From assembly GCF_026870155.1 (NCBI RefSeq), contig NZ_CP113975.1, positions 1,550,001 through 1,614,000 of the forward strand: DNA of 64,000 bases. The letters run 5' to 3'. This DNA is from Flavobacterium marginilacus (GTDB lineage Bacteria > Bacteroidota > Bacteroidia > Flavobacteriales > Flavobacteriaceae). Made by a program: the position numbers and the translations under genes. Each line of letters opens with the position of its first letter. Position 1 is the stretch's first letter. Under the pieces are notes generated by a model that was not told the DNA's origin, searched no databases, and worked only from the letters and a program-made list of their open reading frames with translations. This document shows, piece by piece, positions 18,089 to 25,666 of the stretch.

Positions 18089-20329
18089 TTATTGTAATCC
18101 GAAATTTTTAAACAGCTCCTGATAATTTGGATTGGAAGAATCCAGTTGTTTTAGCTGAAGAACCGTCTGCTGTGCTTTAGTCTGGTTTCCGGATTGAATG
18201 TACACAAAAGCAAGTGCATAATATAAATCGGGTGTGTCAGGATTTATAGTAATTCCTTTTTGCAGTACCGTTTCGGCTTCCTTGAATTTTTTCTTAGTAT
18301 TGAGCATTAGCCCATAATTATAATACACTCTTGGGTTTTGCGATTTTAAGGCTATCGCTTTCGCAAAAGAATTTTCCGCAGCATCCTGATTGTTCATTTC
18401 ATTGTATAATAATGCCAGGTTGTAGTAGATACGTTCGTTATTTGGATCATTTTTTAAAGTTTTCTGTAAAACCTGTAAGGAAGCATCGTTTTTGCCAACG
18501 GCATTATAAAGCGAAGATAAATTAAGTAAAGCATAATTCATCTGATTGTCTTTTTTGAGTCCTTTTAGATAGAACGATTCGGCATTTGTATAATCCTGAA
18601 TTTTCAAATAATAATCGGCCAGCATTACATTTCCAGTTGAAAAATCGGTTTGATAATGAAGAAAACTAACTAATTCTTTATCGGCTGCAGTATATGCATC
18701 TGCAAATTGGCTTGGGATCTGGTTTTTTGGTAAACCCAAAAATAAATCAGCTGCAGCGATTCGGACAGCCCTCACGTTATCCGACAATAATGGGCCGGCA
18801 CTTTTAATCCAATTCTCAGCAGGGAAAATAGCCAGACTGCGCAAAGCTCTGTAGCGTACCTGTGCATCTTTATGGTTTAAACAGGATAACAGTGTATTTA
18901 AACTGGTTTGGTCACTAAAACTTCCTAAGTAGAAAACAGCTGTAGCCTTAATTATATTTGGGATATTTGGGGTGTTTATTAACTGTATCAGATGAGGTTC
19001 ACTGTTGTTATCCAGTTTACTTCCAGGAATTAGGTCGTCGGCAAAATGATATTTTCGGTTTGGACCATACCATTTGATTACTGCATCGGCCAGAGTTTTT
19101 TCTGATTTGTCTTTATGGCAGTTGCTGCAGGCATTTGGTGTGCCGTATTTTACAGACAGGTCAGGACGGGGCACTCTAAAACTATGATCGTGGCGCAGAT
19201 CGTTACCCATATATATTTTTCCAGGCATGTGGCAGTTTACACAAAGTGATCCTTTTGAATTGGATGTATGAAAAGTGTGTTTTGGCGTGTTGTATTTGGA
19301 AGTGTTATGGCATTGTACACACGTCTGATTATCGATATGTTTCAGTTTGATGCTGTGCGGATTGTGGCAGTTACTGCATTTTACGCCTTTGCTGTACATT
19401 TTGCTCTGCAAAAAGGAAGTGTAAATATAATCTTCATCATTGACTTGTCCATCTGCATGGAAAAATTCGGTATCGGGAATCTGCGGAATATAATTATCCA
19501 TAATTTCTTTACTGTCGATGTGTTTCGCACTGATTTCGGAAACGCGGGCATGACAGGGCGCGCAGGTATTGATCTGCTCCAATTGTCCTGAGTTTCTGCC
19601 TAGCTTCATAAAACTTCCAGTTACTTTATCGCCTGATTTATAGTCGGAGCTGTTTACATAATTTAAATGCTTTTGTCCAGCTCCGTGACAGCTTTCGCAG
19701 CTTACATTGATTACGCTGTAGCTGGTTTTGTAAGTATCGGTTTTGGTGTCGTAATTTTTATGCAGATTGGTCGAATGGCAGGATGCACACATCGTATTCC
19801 AATTTTGGGCATTGCCAGTCCAATGCAGCCAGTCGTGTGAAGGTATTTTCTGCCCTGTATATTGATTGAACCATTTTCTTTTATTTACATCCCAGCTCAA
19901 ACGGGGAACCTGCATTCTTCCTCCAGGAAAATGAACCAGATATTGCTGCAGGGGTTTGTATCCAAAGATGTATTTTACTTCAAAATCATGGTTTTTACCG
20001 TCAGCTCCTTCGGTATTGATGAAAAATTTAGAGCCTTTTTTAAAGAATCTGCTCGTAATGCCGTCAGCAGTGAAGGTTACATTATTAAAATCTCCTTTTA
20101 CAGTCGAATCATTGGCAGGAAGCATTGACATATAATGGTCTGACTGTTTCCATTGATGATGTTCGGAGGTATGGCATTTTACACAGGACTTATCACCTAC
20201 ATAGGTATTATTGACAAAAAGAGATTCGGTATATTCAGCATCTTTCGTACTACAGCTGTCAACAATAAAAACTCTAAAAACCACAAAGATTAGAAGGATG
20301 GCTATAATAATTGATGATTTTTTGAGCAT
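18089..20329 (-). CDS. Octahaem cytochrome c with HEAT and TPR repeats
   Basis: 746 residues with an N-terminal signal or anchor (IIIAILLIFVVFRVFIVDSC; the Cys may be a lipobox). Eight CxxCH haem sites start at residues 49, 181, 211, 256, 318, 337, 363 and 401. These are followed by HEAT-like repeats (about 440-560, VRYRALRSLAIFPAENW) and at least four TPRs (about 595-740). The protein should act outside the inner membrane as an electron carrier or multihaem reductase/oxidase, with the repeats docking partners. Proteins of this layout are known in Bacteroidota, but I know of no proven substrate. All haem motifs are standard CxxCH, with no CxxCK as in NrfA-type nitrite reductases. Confidence 0.9.
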   Translation of the reverse strand: MLKKSSIIIAILLIFVVFRVFIVDSCSTKDAEYTESLFVNNTYVGDKSCVKCHTSEHHQWKQSDHYMSMLPANDSTVKGDFNNVTFTADGITSRFFKKGSKFFINTEGADGKNHDFEVKYIFGYKPLQQYLVHFPGGRMQVPRLSWDVNKRKWFNQYTGQKIPSHDWLHWTGNAQNWNTMCASCHSTNLHKNYDTKTDTYKTSYSVINVSCESCHGAGQKHLNYVNSSDYKSGDKVTGSFMKLGRNSGQLEQINTCAPCHARVSEISAKHIDSKEIMDNYIPQIPDTEFFHADGQVNDEDYIYTSFLQSKMYSKGVKCSNCHNPHSIKLKHIDNQTCVQCHNTSKYNTPKHTFHTSNSKGSLCVNCHMPGKIYMGNDLRHDHSFRVPRPDLSVKYGTPNACSNCHKDKSEKTLADAVIKWYGPNRKYHFADDLIPGSKLDNNSEPHLIQLINTPNIPNIIKATAVFYLGSFSDQTSLNTLLSCLNHKDAQVRYRALRSLAIFPAENWIKSAGPLLSDNVRAVRIAAADLFLGLPKNQIPSQFADAYTAADKELVSFLHYQTDFSTGNVMLADYYLKIQDYTNAESFYLKGLKKDNQMNYALLNLSSLYNAVGKNDASLQVLQKTLKNDPNNERIYYNLALLYNEMNNQDAAENSFAKAIALKSQNPRVYYNYGLMLNTKKKFKEAETVLQKGITINPDTPDLYYALAFVYIQSGNQTKAQQTVLQLKQLDSSNPNYQELFKNFGLQ

Positions 20330-20418
20330 GAAGAGTTAGTTTTCTCAAAAATATAGAATTTTAAAACAGAAGCAAAGGTATTTTTTGCAATAATTAGCAA
20401 TAAATACAGTGCTTTTAC

Positions 20419-20454
20419 AAAAAAAAGAGTGTCTGAATAAACAAACACTCTTTT
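20419..20454 (-). terminator. Terminator after the 58-aa Cys-rich gene
   Basis: Stem AAAAGAGTGT / ACACTCTTTT with a 12-nt loop. On the minus strand it ends in a T-run. It lies 24 bp past the stop of the small secreted protein gene. Confidence 0.8.
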
Positions 20455-20477
20455 CGGGGCATTATAAATTAATTACA

Positions 20478-20654
20478 TTACGCTTTCTTTTTAGTTTTAG
20501 CATCACAACAAGACTTTTTAGATTTGTCGCACGCTTTTTTTTCTTTTGCAGAACATTCTTTTTTAGGAGTTTCTTTAGGCTTTGTTTCCTGAGCACTTAC
20601 ATTCATACCTGCTGAAAAAAGAGCTACTGCTATAATGGTGATTAGGTTTTTCAT
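20478..20654 (-). CDS. Small secreted Lys/Cys-rich protein, 58 aa
   Basis: Begins MKNLITIIAVALFSAGMNVSA, a clear signal peptide, followed by a mature part of about 36 residues that is one third Lys and holds four Cys in CSAKEKKAC and SKKSCC. The Cys spacing could bind a metal or persulfide, or form disulfides. It follows the thioredoxin gene by 64 bp and ends at its own terminator, so it is the probable last gene of the thiol/sulfur group. I do not recognise a family. The coding call rests on the signal peptide, position and terminator. Confidence 0.65.
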   Translation of the reverse strand: MKNLITIIAVALFSAGMNVSAQETKPKETPKKECSAKEKKACDKSKKSCCDAKTKKKA

Positions 20655-20718
20655 TTTTTTTGATTTTTGATTTTAAAGTGATTCAAAAGTATTATTTTTT
20701 TTGAATCAGAATCATTAA

Positions 20719-21015
20719 TTAACTTTTCTCTACAATAATTTTAACTAAATCGGCAGTACTTAATACCCCAGACTGTCTCCATAACTGCTTTCCGTTTTGG
20801 AAAAGTATCATTGTAGGAACACTGCGTACCTGATATTGTGCCGCAATCTGCTGGTTTTTGTCTACGTCAATTTTGATGATCGAAACTCGGTCACCTAAAC
20901 TGTCTTTTACTTGTTTTAGAATAGGTGCCAATGTTTGGCATGGTCCGCACCATGTCGCAAAAAAATCAACCAGCACTGGTTTTTCAGATTGTATTATATC
21001 GTTGAAAGTACTCAT
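20719..21015 (-). CDS. trxA: Thioredoxin
   Basis: 98 residues, standard single-domain thioredoxin length. Active site WCGPC with Cys23 and Cys26, cis-Pro motif RSVPTMILFQNG, and the conserved VDFFATW strand. No signal peptide, so cytoplasmic. It reduces protein disulfides and can take sulfane sulfur off rhodanese or persulfide enzymes. Its start overlaps the stop of the membrane-protein gene (ATGA), so the two are coupled. Confidence 0.95.
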   Translation of the reverse strand: MSTFNDIIQSEKPVLVDFFATWCGPCQTLAPILKQVKDSLGDRVSIIKIDVDKNQQIAAQYQVRSVPTMILFQNGKQLWRQSGVLSTADLVKIIVEKS

Positions 21016-21215
21016 TTTTTAGGGTATTTGTTTTTGGGAACGGCACAGCCTTTTGGTCCGCATCCTGAATTAAATAGTGCTTGAATAAAGAAAAATAAAC
21101 CAAAGATAATAAAAAACCATTCGTGCGTATTGTAGGCCTGTACGAATAAAAATACGGCAAAAGCTAAACGGAAAATCCGCATGACATGCCAGTTGCTTAA
21201 CAATAAATTTTTCAT
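21012..21215 (-). CDS. Small two-helix membrane protein, 67 aa
   Basis: From ATG 21215 (MKNLLLSNWHVMRIFRLAF); an upstream in-frame start at 21275 would overlap the methyltransferase gene and add non-conserved residues. Two hydrophobic helices (about 13-29 and 32-48) are followed by a Cys pair, GCGPKGCAVPKNKYPKK. It resembles the small membrane proteins often found beside rhodaneses in Bacteroidota. The Cys pair and the ATGA coupling to thioredoxin suggest a redox or sulfur-transfer role at the membrane, by inference only. Confidence 0.7.
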   Translation of the reverse strand: MKNLLLSNWHVMRIFRLAFAVFLFVQAYNTHEWFFIIFGLFFFIQALFNSGCGPKGCAVPKNKYPKK

Positions 21216-21225
21216 TCTTTTGGGT

Positions 21226-21807
21226 TTATTTTTTTTGAAATTCAATCCATAATTCAGTTCCGGATCTTGGTGCAACAGAATTTTGACATTCTTCCATTTT
21301 TATAAAATTAAAAGTGTCTTTGAAAAGTATTTCATATTCTTTTTGGCTTCCGCCAAAAGGAGGATTACTTTCGAATATTCTGTTGAATAATAGTCCGGCA
21401 ATTGTTCCTTCTTTGGCTAAAAGCTGATGCATTTTTGATACATAATCTTCACGCATCTCAGGCAGCAGTGCGCAAAAAAAGGTTTGTTCGATTATTAAAT
21501 CATATTCTCCCTGATGTTCAAAAAAATCGCCTAAAATAATATTGATAGCAGGGCTGTTTCTGAACTTGATTTTTAATTTTTCTACCAATACTGGAGCAAT
21601 ATCGATAATCGTAATATTAGTAAATTCTTGTTCCAAAAGATATTCGGCTTCGTAGGAGTTCCCACAGCCGGGAATCAAGATTCGAATGTTTTTATTTTTT
21701 AATGTATCAATGTGACTTTTTATAGGGGGAGAAATTGTTCCAAGATCCCAGCCTAATATGTCGGCTTTATATTGATTATCCCAAAAAGTTTGATTGCTGT
21801 TTTCCAT
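21226..21807 (-). CDS. TPMT-family SAM-dependent methyltransferase
   Basis: 193 residues of the thiopurine S-methyltransferase family: FWDNQYKADILGWDLG at the start, the SAM-binding glycine motif ILIPGCGNSYEAEYLLEQ (about residues 43-60), the acidic strand-2 end IIDIAP, and IEQTFFCALLPEMRE. Bacterial members methylate thiols, thiocyanate, selenium or tellurium species, or halides. It lies in the same minus-strand run as the persulfide dioxygenase and thioredoxin genes, which favours a sulfur or chalcogen substrate. It ends 10 bp before the small membrane-protein start. Confidence 0.87.
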   Translation of the reverse strand: MENSNQTFWDNQYKADILGWDLGTISPPIKSHIDTLKNKNIRILIPGCGNSYEAEYLLEQEFTNITIIDIAPVLVEKLKIKFRNSPAINIILGDFFEHQGEYDLIIEQTFFCALLPEMREDYVSKMHQLLAKEGTIAGLLFNRIFESNPPFGGSQKEYEILFKDTFNFIKMEECQNSVAPRSGTELWIEFQKK

Positions 21808-21829
21808 TTTTATTTGATGTTCTTAGGTG

Positions 21830-21950
21830 TTCGCGAGAGGGATAGAAATAAGCTACCAAAGTAGCATGGATAGCCCGACCGCATTAAGGAAAGTGGCCGA
21901 CTAACCGCAACGAGAAGCTGGCCGCTTTTATTAATGTGGTCTCGCCCTAA
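21830..21950. repeat. Structured intergenic element (about 120 bp)
   Basis: A GC-rich block in the 187-bp gap between the methyltransferase and persulfide dioxygenase genes. It has long imperfect arms (CCGCATTAA...GGCC and GGCC...TTAATGTGG) and a second hairpin AGCTACCAAAGTAGC, bounded by CGCGAGAGGGATAG and CTCGCCCTA. It looks like a flavobacterial intergenic repeat family, different from the REP-like type. I see no other copy in this window. Confidence 0.6.
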
Positions 21951-21994
21951 TTGTTCTTTTTATTTTTTGAATTTGGCATTGCCATTGATTTTTG

Positions 21995-23407
21995 TTATTG
22001 AATCTTGCTTTGGCACACAAAATCCGTTCTGGGAATATCCGTTTTGGAGATGGCACTGAATCCTCCTTCAATCTCACTGAAATTTCGGAAACCGCGGGCA
22101 TACAGAATAGAGGATGCGATCATACTGCGGTATCCTCCGGCGCAATGCATAAAAAAGTGTTCGTTTGGATTGATGTCTTTTATCCAGTCGTTGATGCTGG
22201 CGAGCGGTTTACAGTAAGCTTCAGCAACATGCTCAGCACGGTATTCTGTTTCTTTGCGGATATCGATTATTTTGCTTTCGCCAATTTTTACTTGTTTTTG
22301 AAACTCTTCGGCGGTTATTCTTTTTATGGTGTCAACGTCTTTTTCTGAATTTTTCCAACTTTCGAAACCGCCTTTTAAATGACCAATTAAATTGTCAAAA
22401 CCTACACGGCTCAATCGGGTTACGGTTTCTTCTTCGCGTCCCAGTTCGGTAATTAACAGAATGGGCTGTTTTACATTGGCAATTAAAGCGCCTGCCCAAG
22501 GAGCAAAATCACCATCAATACCGATGTTTATAGACTGCGGAATGAAGCCTTTGGCAAAATCGCTGTTTTTTCGGGTATCTAATAGTAATGCTCCGGTTTC
22601 ATCTGCGGCAGATTCAAATTCGGTAACCGATAAAGCGTTCATTCCGTGTTTTAGAACTTCCTGAAAACTGTCATATCCTTTTTTGTTCATAGCGACATTC
22701 ATGCCAAAATAGGCTGGGGGAGGAAGCAGTCCGTCAGTTACTTCAGTTATGAATTCGGCTTCGGTCATGTTGGCTCTCAATGCATAATTGCTGGCTTTTT
22801 GGTTTCCAATGGTCGAAACCGTTTCTTTGCTCATGTTTTTACCGCAGGCACTGCCAGCACCGTGGGCTGGATATACAATAACATCATCTGCTAAAGTCAT
22901 AATTTTGTTTCTTAACGAATGAAACAGCAGCCCAGCTAATTGTTCCTGAGTCATTGAAGTGGCTTTTTGAGCAAGATCTGGTCTTCCTACATCGCCAATA
23001 AACAAAGTGTCACCAGAGAAAATAGCATGATCTTTTCCGTTTTCGTCAATCAGCAAATAAGTAGAGCTTTCTAATGTATGGCCAGGAGTATGCAGTACTT
23101 TTATTTTGATATTTCCTATTTCGAATAGTTGATTATCAGCTGCAATGACAGCTTCAAATTCGGGTTTTGCAGTTGGTCCATAGACTATGGCAGCACCGGT
23201 TTCTTTGCTTAAATCAAGATGACCCGAAACAAAATCGGCATGAAAATGGGTTTCAAAAATATATTTCAGTTTTGCGCCATCACGTTCGATTCTGTCCAGA
23301 TAAGGCTGTGTTTCTCTTAACGGATCAATTATAACCGCTTCGCCATCAGAAGTGATATAATAAGCTCCCTGAGCCAAACATCCTGTGTATATTTGTTCTA
23401 TCTGCAT
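21995..23407 (-). CDS. CstB-like persulfide dioxygenase / double rhodanese
   Basis: 470 residues in three parts. The metallo-beta-lactamase domain (1-250) has THFHADFVSGH (His54, His56, Asp58, His63), HTPGH (His106, His110) and FSGDTLFIGDVGRPDL, the ETHE1/persulfide dioxygenase pattern. A middle rhodanese-like domain (about 255-352) has ITELGREE where the catalytic loop should be, without Cys. The C-terminal rhodanese (about 365-462) has HCAGGYRS with Cys422. This matches staphylococcal CstB (dioxygenase, dead rhodanese, active rhodanese), which oxidises low-molecular-weight persulfides to thiosulfate or sulfite. Neighbouring TauE, rhodanese and Crp genes support sulfide detoxification. Confidence 0.9.
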   Translation of the reverse strand: MQIEQIYTGCLAQGAYYITSDGEAVIIDPLRETQPYLDRIERDGAKLKYIFETHFHADFVSGHLDLSKETGAAIVYGPTAKPEFEAVIAADNQLFEIGNIKIKVLHTPGHTLESSTYLLIDENGKDHAIFSGDTLFIGDVGRPDLAQKATSMTQEQLAGLLFHSLRNKIMTLADDVIVYPAHGAGSACGKNMSKETVSTIGNQKASNYALRANMTEAEFITEVTDGLLPPPAYFGMNVAMNKKGYDSFQEVLKHGMNALSVTEFESAADETGALLLDTRKNSDFAKGFIPQSINIGIDGDFAPWAGALIANVKQPILLITELGREEETVTRLSRVGFDNLIGHLKGGFESWKNSEKDVDTIKRITAEEFQKQVKIGESKIIDIRKETEYRAEHVAEAYCKPLASINDWIKDINPNEHFFMHCAGGYRSMIASSILYARGFRNFSEIEGGFSAISKTDIPRTDFVCQSKIQ

Positions 23408-23559
23408 GATTTTTATTTTGTATAAAGTTACTAAGTTTCTGTTGAGTTACTAAGATTCTGAGCTGCTAAGAAGCTAAGTTTAATGGTTTAAATTTGTTTA
23501 ACTGTTTAAAAGTTTAATCGTTAAAAAGTTTTAAGTAAAAGATTTAGAAATTCAGCATC
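23408..23559. other. Intergenic region with degenerate tandem words
   Basis: Holds a run of degenerate words of the form GTTACTAAG / GCTGCTAAG, then TTTAACTGTTTAAAAGTTTAATCG. It is low-complexity, common between flavobacterial genes. No terminator is evident, so the TauE and dioxygenase genes may be co-transcribed. Confidence 0.5.
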
Positions 23560-24351
23560 TTAGCTGCTTAAAAAAATCTCCTTGACAACGATGTAAATTC
23601 CCATTACCAGAATAAACCAGCCAAACATTGGCTTGAGTTTATTACCGTCTATTTTTTTTGATAATTGTGTACCGATAATCATTCCGATGAAAGCCATGCT
23701 TGAAATGCTGGCTAAAAAAATATAATTGATAGGTGTCTTAATGTATAAATCACCTAAAAAACCAATAGCCGAGTTTATAAATATGATTAATAATGAAGTG
23801 CCAACCGCTTGTTTAATTGGTAAATTAGCAAAAAATAAAAGAGCAGGAATGATTAAAAAACCGCCGCCGGCACCTAGAAAACCAGTTATGATTCCGACAA
23901 CTGCTCCAATTGCTGACAGCTGCCAATAATTGGTATGGAGAACTTGTGTCTGTGTTATGGTCTTGCTGATCATAGAAAAAGAAGCAGTAATCATCAGAAC
24001 TGCAAAAATGATCATAATCAGAAAGTTTTTGGTAACTTGAAAATCATTTATTGTAAAAAGTATATTCGGAATTTTTAAAATAATTACTTCCCGAATAACC
24101 AATATTGAAAATACTGAGGGTACTGCAAAATATAATGCCGATTTGATTTTGAGGTTTCCCATTCGGTAATGGCTGAAACATCCTGATAAAGCTGTAATTC
24201 CTACGATGAATAAGGAGTAACTGGTTGCCAGTTTTGGATCAATTTTAAACAAATAGACCAATATCGGAATGGTCAAAATTGAACCACCGCCACCGATTAA
24301 CCCCAGTGAGAGACCTATTATGACTGCAGCCAAATAACCGAAATATTCCAT
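23560..24351 (-). CDS. Sulfite exporter TauE/SafE family protein
   Basis: 263 residues with about eight membrane helices and the duplicated family motif: LSLGLIGGGGSILTIPIL near the N-terminus and GIITGFLGAGGGFLIIPALL in the middle. Members export sulfite, sulfoacetate or other organosulfur anions, or move thiosulfate or sulfur. Sitting between a CstB-like persulfide oxidase and a Crp regulator, it probably removes the sulfite or thiosulfate made by the oxidase. Length and both glycine motifs are intact. Confidence 0.9.
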   Translation of the reverse strand: MEYFGYLAAVIIGLSLGLIGGGGSILTIPILVYLFKIDPKLATSYSLFIVGITALSGCFSHYRMGNLKIKSALYFAVPSVFSILVIREVIILKIPNILFTINDFQVTKNFLIMIIFAVLMITASFSMISKTITQTQVLHTNYWQLSAIGAVVGIITGFLGAGGGFLIIPALLFFANLPIKQAVGTSLLIIFINSAIGFLGDLYIKTPINYIFLASISSMAFIGMIIGTQLSKKIDGNKLKPMFGWFILVMGIYIVVKEIFLSS

Positions 24352-24464
24352 GTTTTGTTTTGTTTACGGCAAAGATGCAAAGACTATTGCTGATCTTTGG
24401 TAACTTTTGTCACTTTTGGAAAAGTTGTGGAATTTGAGATTTGTATTTTGTGTTTTTTTAAAAT

Positions 24465-25091
24465 TTACATCAATATTTCAATCTGATTACGGGACAGAAT
24501 TACCAGACCTCTCTGTTCCATTTTCTTTAGCAGTCTCGAAATAACTTCTCTTGATGTATTTAAATCAGAGCTGATTTCCTGATGCGAAAGTTTCAGTTCT
24601 TTACAACCGCAGGCTTCTACCTGGCGTTTTAGATAAAATTCCAAGCGTTCGTCCATTGCTCTGAAGGCGATACTGTCAATTACTTCCAGCATTTCTTCCA
24701 GGCGGTTACGGTAGGAACCTACAACAAATTCGTACCAGCTTCTGTGCTGCATCATCCATTTGTCCATCATTGATAACGGCAGCATGATGATTTCGGCATC
24801 TTCAACCGCTTTTGCCATGATTTTGCTTTTTTCATTTTTGACTGCACAAACCATCGATAGCGCGCAGGCTTGCCCAGGCTGTAAATAATACATGAAAAAT
24901 TCTCCTCCGTCGCTGTCTTCACGATAGACTTTGATTGTTCCTTTAACTAACAGAACAGTATTTTTTATGTACTGCCCAGTGCGCATAATGACCTCTCCGG
25001 TACTGAATGTCCTGATGATTTCATTTGCTTTGATATCCTGTATCAATTCGTTAGAGAAAGTCGGGAATATTTTTTTTAACAGTTCAGGCAT
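24465..25091 (-). CDS. Crp/Fnr-family transcriptional regulator, sulfur locus
   Basis: 208 residues: a cyclic-nucleotide-binding-type beta-roll (about 15-125) and a C-terminal winged helix with a recognition helix in SHQEISSDLNTSREVISRLLKKM (about 170-192). Cys residues occur in PGQACALSMVC and EACGCKEL and could sense thiols, persulfides or redox state, but that is inference. It lies at the head of the minus-strand sulfur genes and is divergent from a rhodanese gene, so it probably controls both sides from the shared 208-bp intergenic region. Confidence 0.9.
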   Translation of the reverse strand: MPELLKKIFPTFSNELIQDIKANEIIRTFSTGEVIMRTGQYIKNTVLLVKGTIKVYREDSDGGEFFMYYLQPGQACALSMVCAVKNEKSKIMAKAVEDAEIIMLPLSMMDKWMMQHRSWYEFVVGSYRNRLEEMLEVIDSIAFRAMDERLEFYLKRQVEACGCKELKLSHQEISSDLNTSREVISRLLKKMEQRGLVILSRNQIEILM

Positions 25092-25275
25092 CGGATTTAT
25101 TTTAAAAAAATAATTTTAGAATTTTAAGAGTGTAAAAATAATGAAAATATGTGCTTATCTATAATTGAAATTGAGTATGATATAGTGTGAGGATAGTTTG
25201 TGTATTACGAAAACGTTTTCTTTAAAATATTGTGTAATTCACAAAAAACAAGTGTATTGTTTGAGAAAAATCTCG

Positions 25276-25283
25276 TATTTTTA
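25276..25283 (+). promoter_or_regulatory. Candidate -7 box (TATTTTTA) for the rhodanese gene
   Basis: Seven of eight positions match TAnnTTTG, with a TTG at 25257-25259, 16 bp upstream. The ATG at 25300 follows 16 nt later. Confidence 0.35.
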
Positions 25284-25299
25284 CGAAAAATTATATATT

Positions 25300-25605
25300 A
25301 TGAATTTGACACAAGAAGAATGGGTTTCTCAAATGAAAGCCGATGAAAATGCAGTCCTATTAGATGTAAGAACCGAAGACGAATGCGATCAAGGAATAAT
25401 AGAAGGATCTATTAATATTGATATTCATAAAGGACAGGAGTTTGTCGATGCTGTTGCAGCATTAGATAAGAGTAAAAATTATTATGTATACTGCCGTTCC
25501 GGAATGAGGAGTGCAAAGGCATGTGAAATAATGAACGAATTAGGTATAGAAAATGCTTATAATCTGCTTGGCGGCATTATAGAATGGGAAGGTGATATAG
25601 TTTAA
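25300..25605 (+). CDS. Single-domain rhodanese-like sulfurtransferase
   Basis: 101 residues from ATG 25300 ([28 protein letters not shown]). An upstream GTG at 25198 would add 34 residues unrelated to the fold and would overlap the promoter region. The catalytic loop is [11 protein letters not shown] with Cys65, and [11 protein letters not shown] closes the domain. It should transfer sulfane sulfur, for example from persulfides to thiols or thioredoxin, in the cytoplasm. It is divergent from the Crp regulator and ends in its own tight terminator. Confidence 0.92.
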   Translation: MNLTQEEWVSQMKADENAVLLDVRTEDECDQGIIEGSINIDIHKGQEFVDAVAALDKSKNYYVYCRSGMRSAKACEIMNELGIENAYNLLGGIIEWEGDIV

Positions 25606-25611
25606 TATCAC

Positions 25612-25632
25612 AAAGAGGCACTGCCTCTTTTT
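25612..25632 (+). terminator. Terminator after the rhodanese gene
   Basis: Perfect 8-bp stem AAAGAGGC / GCCTCTTT with a 3-nt loop followed by T residues, 6 bp past the rhodanese stop. It should largely separate the rhodanese from the downstream dehydrogenase gene. Confidence 0.75.
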
Positions 25633-25666
25633 AAATTTATTAGGAAATAACCAAAATAACCAAAGA

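Noticed and set aside
19268..19591. 107-codon plus-strand frame inside the cytochrome gene
   Set aside because: It is antisense to the haem-binding region, whose CxxCH motifs explain the sequence completely.
18089..20329. Multihaem protein as a NrfA-type nitrite reductase
   Set aside because: All eight sites are CxxCH, no CxxCK is present, and the C-terminal repeats are foreign to NrfA.
20409..20615. 68-codon plus-strand frame
   Set aside because: It is the antisense shadow of the small secreted protein gene and spans that gene's terminator.
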